Assembly: GCA_030374805.1 (NCBI GenBank)
Contig: JARGSG010000197.1
Location: 1,116,001-1,180,000 of the forward strand
Source of the DNA: Gracilaria gracilis
Taxonomy: Eukaryota > Rhodophyta > Florideophyceae > Gracilariales > Gracilariaceae
DNA: 64,000 bases
Direction: 5' to 3'
Shown here: one piece after another, positions 32,439 to 43,100 of the stretch
How the letters are laid out: every line of letters starts with the position of its first letter
Position numbering within the stretch: the stretch's first letter is position 1
Notes under the pieces: model-generated
Told to the model about the DNA's origin: nothing
Databases searched by the model: none
Seen by the model: only the letters and a program-made list of their open reading frames with translations
Position numbers and translations under genes: made by a program

Positions 32439-33053
32439 ATGTTTGTCTTTAGTATCAGCTTTGTTACCTTTCTGCTGACTTTTTTGTCATCGACCAAAGT
32501 GGATGGTACGCCCCTACTACGCACCACGGATTCTAATATGACTGACCCTGAGGAATGCATCGCCATCAGCGCTCGCACGGTGTTCGAAGATGAAGTTCCA
32601 AAGACACTTTCTGCGGGCGCCCTTCTATTCAGATGCGCGGAGGCTACCAATTCCAGCATTGTATTCAAAGCAGGGAGGATAAACACACAGACTCTGGACA
32701 CAGTTTGCGAGGACGAACCGCTGTTTTCCGTCTCTGAGGAACGGGAAAGGGCGGATCTTGTGCTTGGGAATAAACCGTCCATGTGTATGGAAGGTCAATG
32801 CGTCTTCTTCGATGCAGTCAACCAGACGATTTTCCTTTCAGCTCTTATCCTCGAAGATGAGGTGGAGAAACTTCGAGAAGACGAGATAGAGATCCCGTTC
32901 TTGGTGACGGATGTCTTCTATGAGTTCGATGGCCTACTTCCGCAGTTTGGCAAATCTTTGTCTGAAGCGTTTGCCAGCAACATCAATGATCCTCTTGTTA
33001 TTCGTGCTGAAGTGTTCCTCGGATCTACTGAAATAGACTGCTCTCGTATTTAG
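32439..33053 (+). CDS. Six-Cys secreted family protein B
   Basis: This 204-residue paralogue of the family is the only one of the four on the plus strand. It has a signal peptide (FSISFVTFLLTFLSSTKVDG). The six shared cysteines appear in PEECIAI, LFRCAEA, DTVCEDE, SMCMEGQC (pair) and EIDCSRI near the end. The core reads QTIFLSALILEDEVEKL....IPFLVTDVFYEFDGL. No catalytic motif is seen. It ends right after the sixth cysteine, without the Cys tail of C and D. It is convergent with gene C, whose 3' end is about 700 bp away. Function unknown; secretion is the only firm inference. Confidence 0.86.
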   Translation: MFVFSISFVTFLLTFLSSTKVDGTPLLRTTDSNMTDPEECIAISARTVFEDEVPKTLSAGALLFRCAEATNSSIVFKAGRINTQTLDTVCEDEPLFSVSEERERADLVLGNKPSMCMEGQCVFFDAVNQTIFLSALILEDEVEKLREDEIEIPFLVTDVFYEFDGLLPQFGKSLSEAFASNINDPLVIRAEVFLGSTEIDCSRI

Positions 33054-33748
33054 ATATGAGTGATCGATGTGTGTCCAGCGCGTGTGGTATGTCATGAAAG
33101 TATATTATGGGTGCAAGAGGGACTAAATTACGGAGTATGAATACTCGTATTCGGCATCAGTTATATGTACCGTGATTCTGAAACAAGGTAAAATTTCCGT
33201 TCCCAGATGATAATTTGTGCGGCAAACCACACGCTTGTTCCAGAATGTTGAAATGTCAACATCGTGCAGCACAGAGAGTTTCTTTTGAATCGCACCATCT
33301 CGATTGTAGAGCTTCAGCTGGAGAGTTTTGTTTTGACGTCCCAGGCCTGATCAATTCTAGAGCACGGACTTTCCCGTTTCCAGGGAGTTGCACAATGCAT
33401 ATGCGAATCCTCTAATCGAATAAACACTTATCAGCGGTGTAAACTTACTCCATTATTTAACGGCTACTTCGAAAGCTGAAGGATACTACTTTGACTGCTG
33501 GACCCAGGACCAGAACAGCTTTGGGATGTAGTTGCCAATCGAGAGGGAAAGCCATGTTTCAATGCTTTTCCGCGCGAAGGAACGCTGTTGCGGAAACCAC
33601 TTTATGGTCATGATGACGAAGAAAATGCTTGAAAGAGCATCACCGAGCGAGCACAAGAGCATTACAGATAGTGGAGATCAAAGTGCAGGGTGTTGTATAT
33701 CTACACGAGAGCTTATTTACAGCAAAAGAGCATGAACAGAAACAATCT
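33054..33748. other. Convergent 3' region between six-Cys genes B and C
   Basis: No gene seen. It should hold the two 3' untranslated regions. Confidence 0.55.
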
Positions 33749-34414
33749 CTAACTCTGACAAAAGCACGGAGCCTGGGGGAACGAACATGTGCTGCCAGAA
33801 GTGGCCAAAAATGCAATGGCCCTCAGATCAATCTCTCCGCTCACGTTCTGCATAAACGCGGAAAGCACGCGTTTGGCAAAAGTTTGAAGCAAACCGTTGA
33901 ATCCAAACATTAGCTTTGTCCTCAAGAAAGGAACTGGTCTCGCTCCACCCTGGAGCGGTTGTACCTCATCCTGAAGAATGAGAGCTGAAAGCAACACCTG
34001 GTTGCCAACAGCCTGGTAAAACACACACAGTCCATTCTCGCATTCGAAAGGCATTCCGGCGGCAGAAATTGTGGGACGATCCGTCTGCTCGTCGTATGAG
34101 ATTAGCGGCGTGTTGTCGCAGATAATCGTAGACGAAACAGAGCTTCGTTTACCAGAGTAATGAGTTACGACGTTTCCCTGTTTGGACGAACAAGTCAGAA
34201 GGATGGCCGCTGCTTCGTACGTTGTAGGGAAGGTTTGGTCCAGAACGTTTCCATTATCGACGAGTAGACAGGGTTGATTGACGGTGTTGGAAGGCCCGCC
34301 CGGTGGGGAGAAAGGCATGGCGAGAATGAGTTGTTGGGAGCAGATCATGTAGACGAGGGCCAGAAATGCGATTTGATGAAACATTTTGTTGACAAGGTGT
34401 GCGAAGCGGGACAT
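33749..34414 (-). CDS. Six-Cys secreted family protein C
   Basis: This is a 221-residue paralogue. The signal peptide includes HQIAFLALVYMICSQQLILA; Met11 (34384) is an alternative start closer to the hydrophobic core. The six shared cysteines are in NQPCLLV, LLTCSSK, TIICDN, FECENGLC (pair) and SGSTCSF. An extra short tail CFCQ follows. The core is NQVLLSALILQDEVQPL....VPFLRTKLMFGFNGL. It is closest to gene D in sequence, tail and promoter, which suggests that C and D come from the most recent duplication. Function unknown. Confidence 0.87.
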   Translation of the reverse strand: MSRFAHLVNKMFHQIAFLALVYMICSQQLILAMPFSPPGGPSNTVNQPCLLVDNGNVLDQTFPTTYEAAAILLTCSSKQGNVVTHYSGKRSSVSSTIICDNTPLISYDEQTDRPTISAAGMPFECENGLCVFYQAVGNQVLLSALILQDEVQPLQGGARPVPFLRTKLMFGFNGLLQTFAKRVLSAFMQNVSGEIDLRAIAFLATSGSTCSFPQAPCFCQS

Positions 34415-34486
34415 GGTGCGGGTGATGTGTGCTTGAGGTTTGGTGAGTAGAGATGAGAGGGAAGGCCAGAACGGGTGGATGTTGAG

Positions 34487-34550
34487 TTATATACCGGTGT
34501 GGAGAGCGCGTGGGCCGGAGTGGATGCTGGAGTGACGCACTGTTGCCCAA
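34487..34550 (-). promoter_or_regulatory. Promoter of six-Cys gene C: TATA box plus shared 14-bp motif
   Basis: On the minus strand TATATAA (34487-34493) lies about 75 bp before the start codon. About 43 bp further upstream is TTGGGCAACAGTGC (34537-34550). The identical 14-mer lies at a nearly equal distance above the TATA box of gene D. Confidence 0.6.
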
Positions 34551-37099
34551 CGCCAAGACTTTGTGATTCATATGGGAGTAGTCTGGAACGCGTTTAATCG
34601 TGCTGTATTCCAGAGCATCATCGCACTACTGTTGCAGAATGAAGATCCCAACAGCAATAAGCCTGTGGGCAAATTCGTGTTTGATTCGTGTGTTTCCGGT
34701 ACGACAAGGAGAACTATGTTTGTCAGATACAGAGACGGATAACCTTCTTGCCGTCACGTTACCGGTGCGACTCACAACAAAGCAATCCGAGATTACCAAG
34801 CTTTGATGATATCGCAAGCTTTTGCATATGTACCTTTACGTTACCAGTTCCGCTACCACGAACCGCATAAACGCCGCCAGATCATCAGATCTGATGCTGC
34901 ATGCTGATCTATGGCATTGATTCTATGCTTTAAAACCTTATCCTCGTGCTCCATTGGAGCTCGGTGCTCCCACGGCCTGTACCAAGGGTAGGAACGCTAG
35001 CTACAGGGTGCGGGGCTTTCTTGCGGTGTTTTTCTGTGCACCCAAACTGCACGTTACACCGCTCCAGGCGAATTCAGGAAGCGCTGCTGTTGGCAGCCAT
35101 GAACGGTTATCTACTTACACTGTCAAAGAGGGGCCCTGAGGGCCTCGTGACGCCGGGCAAGAAAGGGGCTTATTTTTATTTTCACCGCAATATTCCGTGC
35201 ATGGGTACGAATTTGACAGCTGTACGCCCAAGAATGTTCATCAGCGTGGCAAAGCGCGCACGTTTGAACGGGCAGCTATGATATGCTTAATAATACCTTC
35301 ATCATCGATAAGCAACAATAGAGTAGGTAACCCTTGCGGCGAATAGAATTGCCACCCATTCATCCTCAGAAATCAGTGTGCGCTTTAAAGCGAAAAAAGG
35401 AATTACTCGAAATTTTCGAGTACCAACGGTAAAGTTACAGTACGCGGTCTCACAGCTCCTCAGGGAAGGACTTCTCTTCAGTCCAGGACTCATATAGATC
35501 CACACACCGATAAACAACAACGAAAAGCAAGAGTATTAAGGCGGCACTTTTCCAATATTTAAAACGCTTCTTTTGTTTGACTGGTCAAGCACAAGAGTGA
35601 GGAGATGTTCTTTCTTCCGGCACCAAACATTTCTGTATGTGTGCCGAGACGCACATGCGCTTCCCAGCGGCTTACATATCCCTCCCATGTATCGCTAACA
35701 GCGAATTGTGTACCAACGGTAGCAATACAAGTGCATTCAACTCCAATATTACGAACCACTAAAGTTTGTCCCGAAGGTATGATAGAACGTTACCAACCGT
35801 ATCGGTAGTCGTCCAAGCTTCTTCCTTCACCTCTGCTGAATGGATTGTAGCGAAAACGAGCTTGTAGGGCGCTTTATACATTTTCTCCAAACTCTCATGT
35901 CTCCCGTTGTAATTGTACTCCTCATTATTGTTCATGGGAAAGGCTTCCAAACGAGCCCCCTTTCTGCACGGCAGAAATCATTCGTACACATGGTCATCGC
36001 CCAGATACCAACTCACGTGTACATTTCGGTGTCATGAACATGGCCTGCGAGCACGCCAAAACATGACGAACAGTGAACGATGGTCGATTGTACTCTTGTC
36101 AATATCAACAATCCCAAAGATGATATTCGAGACCCCTCCTCCCTCTAGATAACGATATGGGCCATCATGCATCGAACTCACATCCGACGACACAGCTGTC
36201 TTTATGACTCGTAAGCAAAATTGAATGCGACACTACACATTCTTCAACTGTTTTCATTGTTACTTCATATAGTAACGTGCCCATCTAAAGCCTTTGTCAT
36301 CCCGCCTCACAGAGAGAAGTCATTCAAACAATTCTCTTAGAAGCCGAAATTGAATCGTCATTCACCGCAGCACAAAACCTCGTCCTCTCATTAGTGCAGA
36401 ACATAGGCTTACGTAGATGCATCTGTACGTACCGTTGTATCGAACGTTCTCCTCGTCGGCGATAACCACCATTTCTTCTGATGTGTAATCAAGGATGTAA
36501 CACTCCATACTTCTACAGACTTCACACTTCTGACATGTCGTCCATGAGTGTCTTGAACTTAGTTACCTATTCGTCGCTGCCGTCAACAATGAGAGCCGCA
36601 CTTCGGTCTTTCCCTTCGCTGCGTTTTCCATTCTGTTCACTCATCTTGTTCTGACCCAAAACGCAGTAGCGACATTCTTGGGAGGTGGACAACTAGGGAC
36701 AAAGCCAAAGCTAAGGGTTTAGTCGTAGGAGAATTCTGCTTCGAAACAGTTTTGAAACGAGGCGTGTCGTACAGAAAGCGTTCCTCGACTGAGTTCAGTT
36801 CTCTATGCTTTCCTATCTCTCTGGCTATATCGCTCGCGCTTAACGTACTGGACATGACGGAAAGTCTAACGGGTGCACTAGATTTATCTTCGTCACGCAA
36901 AGTTTCGAAAAATACGCTGGTTCCCATTTGTCGCGGTCAACGATTATCATAGTAAGCACACTTCGACCTGTACCCCATTCAACCATCTACAAGAATCTTT
37001 GGATCTGGTCAAACACACACTATCAATGGTGCGAAACCATTGTACCACCTTGTCTCTCATTGTACATAATTACATCCACGAAATCAAGTATACTCGATT
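34551..37099. other. Gene-free stretch with repeated TACCAA(C/G)GGTA sites
   Basis: No gene supported; the frames of 60-111 codons show nothing recognisable. Three exact copies of the recurrent 11-bp motif lie at 34980-34990, 35421-35431 and 35711-35721, with a one-base variant at 35791-35801. This is the densest group in the window. Confidence 0.5.
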
Positions 37100-37777
37100 T
37101 CACCTTCTGCTGCAGGTGCAAGAGACCCTCGGAAACTTACATTGTGCTTTCTTGATTCCGAGGTACGACATGGCCCGAAGATCGATTGAACCTGTAACTC
37201 CTTTGTTGAACGCATGAGCTTGGTTTTTCGCGAAGCTCTTAACCATACGATTGTCAAAGTCGAACAATACTTGCGTGGCGAGGAAAGGAACCTTTATGTC
37301 TCGTTTCTCTTTAAGTATCGGTGCTTCTTCCGGAAGAATTGCGGCAGAGAGAAGTACTCGTTTCCCCAGAGACTTGTAGAACACGCAAATATCTTCAACG
37401 CACACGAACGGCAGACGGAACGGTGGAAAGTCTACAGAAGTTTCCTCATCGTTGTACGTAATCAGCGGAGTTTTTTCGCACACAAACTCTGAACGGCTCA
37501 AACTGAGCTTTCCTGGAAAGTGAGTTACGAGCGGCCCATTCTTCTCAGAACACGCGAAAAGAGTGTCTGCTGCTTCAAAGTCGAAGGAGAAAGGCTCGCT
37601 TATGACGTTCCTTCCGTTGAGTAGGAGGCAGGATTCTGTTCTGAAGTTTCTTGTGCTAAACGGGATTCTTGGTATGTAGATGCCTCTCTCGACATTACGG
37701 CGAGACACAAATTCTTCGTCGTCGGCTAGAGCCAAACTGAAGAGTAGTAGAAGAGATGTGGCGAAGAGGGTTTTCAT
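37100..37777 (-). CDS. Six-Cys secreted family protein D
   Basis: This is a 225-residue paralogue. I chose the Met at 37777 because it begins a clear signal peptide (KTLFATSLLLLFSLALADD); the frame is open to 37876, but the extension overlaps the TATA box. The six shared cysteines are in TESCLLLN, TLFACSE, EFVCEK, FVCVEDIC (pair) and KAQCKF. The tail SCTCSRR adds two more cysteines, like the tail of gene C. The core is KRVLLSAAILPEE....VPFLATQVLFDFDN. Function unknown, secreted. Confidence 0.87.
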   Translation of the reverse strand: MKTLFATSLLLLFSLALADDEEFVSRRNVERGIYIPRIPFSTRNFRTESCLLLNGRNVISEPFSFDFEAADTLFACSEKNGPLVTHFPGKLSLSRSEFVCEKTPLITYNDEETSVDFPPFRLPFVCVEDICVFYKSLGKRVLLSAAILPEEAPILKEKRDIKVPFLATQVLFDFDNRMVKSFAKNQAHAFNKGVTGSIDLRAMSYLGIKKAQCKFPRVSCTCSRR

Positions 37778-37842
37778 TTTGGATAAGAGAGCTTGAATAT
37801 TAGTTTGGATGCAACCTAGACAGGACGAAACAGTGATGTTCT

Positions 37843-37911
37843 CTTTTATACTACTTGGAAGGTAGGCGAAACCCATTGGGATTGGGGACCGCGTAGAGCA
37901 CTGTTGCCCAA
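37843..37911 (-). promoter_or_regulatory. Promoter of six-Cys gene D: TATA box plus shared 14-bp motif
   Basis: Minus-strand TATAAAAG (37843-37850) lies about 66 bp before the start at 37777. The motif TTGGGCAACAGTGC (37898-37911) lies 48 bp further upstream and is identical to the one above gene C. Confidence 0.65.
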
Positions 37912-40181
37912 TTCCGTGGTATAGAAGTCATTCGCTCATGTAAGAAGACTATCGATTGACATGTAATGGCAGCACGCGCTTTAAAAGATGCACAAGGGGG
38001 AACAGCGTGCATGCAAGTGAGCGAAACGTTACTCATGCGATGCAGCAAAAAGGTAGGGTGCGTTGTAGACGATCTTCCATGAAGCGACAATGATTGCTTC
38101 TTCCAACAAAACTCATCTTCAACCCTAGAGATGCGCAGCGAGATATCATGAAGTGATTGTGGTCGCGCTCGTTCTCATTGCTGCCGTAACGTTTCGTCCT
38201 AAAATAGATAGGGCAAATAGGAAAAACTCACTGTCATGCCAAAACATACGAACATTGCCTGCGCAGGTGGAATTCAAGACGAGGCCTTTCCTATAACTCT
38301 CATATCGAAGGTCGTGAGCGGGAAATTGGCAAGTCCTCTTTCTGAGAGAAAGGGACTTTTCCGCCCGAAAGTCACAGCAGCTGAACATTTCGTTCTTAAT
38401 CGCTTCCGCATTGCTTCTCTTGCCGTTAGAATAGCCTTACTAAAACTGTGAACTCGAAGAATCACTCATGCTCCACACTAGCCTGTAGACGCTTACGTTG
38501 ATTGCAACTCTGATAATAATCAGTACATTATTATGTCGAATTCTCTTTTCTAAGGTTAGCGTTACCGTTGTACAGAGCCTGTACAGTAGTGAGATTCGTC
38601 AAAATAATTCTGTACTGTTATTGATTTACAGGTGGACCGCACTATTCGCTCCAATAGTTTTCTATAGTTCCGCTCTTTATCTTTCTTGCTCACAAATTGA
38701 TATCCACAGGAACAGTGCAGACCGTTCTTTGGAATGGACTGAACTGCAGAGTTCACGTCCCTCGGGAGTGATAGTCGTAGGTGTCCTTGGTTTGAGATAT
38801 GCCAACTGAGAGAGATCAAAGTGCAATCGCGAATTGCTCTGCGCTGCCGATTCAGTCTCCAGGGCAACAGTTGCAAACCTTGTTTAGGTCTGACGCAGAA
38901 CAAACAGTGGACGGTTTAGATGCATTTTGAGATTCTGCATTGACCTGGGAGGCCATCATCCGAAGTATCCTGCGCCAGTAGTCTGGAATTGACAAAGGCC
39001 TGTGACCAGAATCAGTAAACGCTCTCAAATTCTTGCAGTAGCTCATAACAGTTTCTCATTCCATGAAGCGCTGTCGTCAACGACACAGATTTGTCCTCGA
39101 CCCTCTAATCTAAGATGTGTGCCTTGTACGGCACAAGTTGTAGATACCGTGGACACTCCTGTGCCACTGTCGGACGCTGGGTCGCAAGAACACACGAATG
39201 AAAAACCATAGAAATCAAAAAGTGTCACGTACAATCGTGTGGCGAAATCGGTTTCTGCTATAATTAGGTGGAGATGAAACGGAAAGACCTATTGCGTGCC
39301 TATGGGTGACACTGTTTTGGCTCAAACGTCATGTCCTGGCAAAGAATCAGTTGAACGGATAGAAGGGTTTCATTTCAGCCCTTTAAAGCGTTGGGACTCC
39401 CGGAGTTGATGCTGCTTTCTCTGAGCGCTTTATTATTCCTCGTAGCCCACGGGGGTGGTCTAGTACGCCTACAACCCATAAGCCTTAGATGAGCCGGTCT
39501 TTCTGGTGAGACCTTTTAATGAAGATTGATTATTGTGGCTTTGCGACTGTGTGTTTCATTGTAAGGCTCTGATTCTTCTGGGCCACCATCAGCTTCTTAC
39601 AACGCCACAACGCTCAAAACTCATTAGCTGCACTACCAAGAGCTTTCCCAGCGAATAATATAATGTTGGGTTGAAAGAACAGGGGCTATCAAAGGAAACT
39701 CTAGCGCTCCGCTTGTAGGCGGTGCCTAAACAAGCTTTATCGTGCTAGATGGTTAGCGTTAACATGCTTAACCGTCTTGTGTGATGCAAACCTTTTGCGT
39801 GCAGATATGCTTGTTTCTGAGATGTGCACGTACATAAACTTTAGGTGGCTTTCGTAGTTATGAAAGCCAAGCTGTACCGTGTAGATGAATCATAACTGTA
39901 TTTGATCCAGCTTTGAACTGATTTGCTTTTTTTTTTAAATTCAAAGCCTTCCAGCTGGCCACGTCTTTCCGCTTCTGTGATCCATGCAACAAGCCTTTTT
40001 GTTTCTGTCGCAGTATTCCAGCACGCCATGGTCCGAAGTGTGGAGTCCAGAGTCTGGACCACTTAGCGGATCCTTCACGAGCAGTACAATCCACAGGAAC
40101 AAGAATCCTGTCAGTGGACTCCCTCACCTTGTCCTTTCTTGCCGCTCTTCTCCATACATACGTACATGAATCGGACACAAA
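37912..40181. other. Gene-free stretch
   Basis: No gene supported between six-Cys gene D and the large ZC3HC1-type gene. Frames on both strands are short or overlapping. The end should hold the promoter of the large gene. Confidence 0.5.
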
Positions 40182-43100
40182 ATGGCTCCGGAGAAAGATG
40201 ATGATGTGGAAAGAGCGGTGGAGGCAGATCAAACAGATGAATCTCAGCGAGACGCCGCCCAGCCCGACCTGGATCCTGGAGTCATTGAAGTCGAAGAGGA
40301 AGCAATAGACGTAGATGCTGTCGATGAAGAAGACAACGAGCGTAAGTCATCTGGTGACGAGGACCCAAACGCAGTTGATCTAGTTTCCTCGTCGCCAGGC
40401 GCTGCCGTGCAGGCTGATGTTGACGTCATCGATTTGGAGGAACCTGGAGAGGATGGGGAGGATGGGGAGGATGGGGAGCCCGGAGGGGAAGGAGAGGAGG
40501 GAGAGGAGAGCGAGGAAGGAGGGGAGGAACAAGAGAAAAGATTAGATGATGAAGATGCAAGCAGAGAACAAGGGGTTATGAAGAAAGACGTTATGGAAGT
40601 TGGACCCTCGAAAGATGCAGACCACAAAGATGGAGAAAATACCCAACCTCATACGCAGCAAGAAACGAAACAAATTGCGATCCAGAACGAAGCGGATGAC
40701 AAGCAAGAGGTACAAGCTTCCGAAAACGAACAAAAACAACCGCCAATGGATGCATCAGCAGCTGATTCGTGCTTGAAGAAGGATCTATATCTCAATCTGA
40801 ACAATGAAATGAATGTAGGAGAAGCAAAGCATGTCTCGGCGGTTCCGCCTGCGAGAACAGAAGAAGATAGAGATTCGGGCGGCCTTATAACACATGGTGA
40901 AGATGAGGAGTGCGGAGATAATGTTCATACGCCAGCCTTGCCGCAAGATGATGACAAGAGTGAAAGCAACGTAGAGAAAGACCGGCCGACAGAAGAAATG
41001 GTAAAAGCAACAGAGAACCTATCTCAGCAAATAGTTCAGGTCGAACCCGCAGGCTCGATAGCGCCTGAAAACGGGACAGGCGCTCACGGTGTGGGTATGA
41101 GCGCCTCTGAAACTATGTCAGATGTTATAATACCTCCCGTTGAAGAGGCAGCGAGCACCTTGACAAAAAAGAAAATGGGTGGCTCAGGGGAGAAGGTTGC
41201 CTCTGAGCCAATATCAGATGTGCGTGCTCCAGTGCATGAACCCGTTGGTGATCGCGATAATGCAGGCCAGGTCGATGAAACTGCGCCCGAAGTAATGAAA
41301 GAGGAAATACCCTCAGCGGATGCGTCAATGAAGGAATTTCGTGCAATCGAAGGCTCTGAGGCAAAATCCGGAGATGTCATGGACATGGAGGATGCTGAGG
41401 AAGACGAACATGAGAACGTTATTGAAGAGGAACACGAACATATGGACGATGAAAACGGGAATGCAGATATGGAGCTTTCGGAGGAAGAACCAGCCCATGA
41501 CTTGCAAGGTGATGGGGAACAGCTATCAGAACCTCGAGCAAATACGAATCAGCATGATGTGGAAATCACCTCTATGGAGGCCGACCACAAGACTGCGAGC
41601 GTTCCGGCGGATGAGGACGGGACAGAAGAAGCTGTGGATTCGGGGAAGCAAATTGAAGACCTAGCAACCGGGGAAGTGAATGAAAAAGGTGAGGGCGGAG
41701 TTGAACATAAAGCTAGTCTAACGCCAGGAAAGGAGATTGCGAACTTGAAGCAATCAGATTCGGTAGCTTGTGTTCAAGGATCTAATGTGATAGGCATGGA
41801 AGTTACGAATGCACCTAAAGCTTCTATGAGCGACGCGCCCGATCTGATGATTGCAAATCTGCCAGTGGTTGACGGTAAAGAAATGGACGTTTCGACATCA
41901 GACAAGAAGGAAGCGGAAGTTTTGTCCGGTCCTGATGGTCCTGATGCCATTGGAGGAAGCCCTTCCTCTAATCTCACGGCGCCCTTGTTTGGAATGCGAC
42001 CATCTGGGTTTCCGGTGCAGCCGGTGTCATTCCGGACGCCACCAAGCTTCCAACGTACGAGTCTGAGCCCCAATGCACGACCATTCATACCCGCCGCTCA
42101 TCGGGAAGCCATGCGAATTGCGGCTCTACCTTCACCTCTGAGCAAAGACGAAATTGCTTCAGTAGCTTTCCCGGTAGCAATGGACAAAGAAGATGCGAAG
42201 GAAACACCCGCCGTGGATGAGCCTCAATCAAAAGAAGCCGAAGGCAAGCCACTGTTTTCCCCGCAACAAGCAGCTGTCCCGTTGCAGTCGAAGTCACCAT
42301 CGGTTTTGGCGCAAGAACCTGTTTCGATTCCATCGACATCACCGCTCCCTGATACGCAGCCTGTGAAGCAGTCCGCGAATAAAGAGGACATGGCAATTGC
42401 AGAAACATCTCAACTTGTACTAACAGTCCAACCAGTCCCGCCATCCCTTGACGCTGAATCGAAACCCGTGTCTGCGCGGAAAGCCCCAGCTTTGAAAGTC
42501 AGAAAGGATTCGATCGTAAAGCATCCTTCGAAGCCACAAGGAAAGAAAGTTACGTTCAATGTCACTGACACAAAGGTGGCTGAGCCTACCGAACCACGAG
42601 CCGCTCCTGCTCACTCGGAAAGTTCAGGAGGAGGTACAGCTGAATCCGGGAAAGAAGGGAAACTTGAAGAGCAGGGTCTGAAGGAGGAGAAGAGCGATGA
42701 TGGTTTCATGTATGAAGTTAGTCATGTCCCCTTGTCGGTACGGATTGGCAATGGAAACGTTATCAAGCGGGGCTCGCTTTCCACTCTTCGTCTCACAGTC
42801 GCGAAAAGTGGAGAGGCTAAGCTCGACATGTTCAAGGAGGGTGCATCTTCTCTGCTTCTCTTTGAATCCCTGTCAGCATCTCGGAATATTCTTAGAGTTC
42901 GGAAAGTTTCAAATCGGCCCATAATGACTGTGACGCTGATGAGCAACAACAACGGAGGAACTCAGGTTGCAAAGAAGTACTACGTTCACTTAGGACATCA
43001 TTTGTACGAAAAGGTATTCAAAGCATGTGTAGCGCATCTGAATAGTACAAGCCCGGACAGGCGAACAGGGACAGAGCCTTCGGCTTCTGCAACCCCTGTG

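Noticed and set aside
34946-35281. Plus-strand frame of 111 codons
   Set aside because: No domain or signal peptide, and overlapped by another frame; not enough support.
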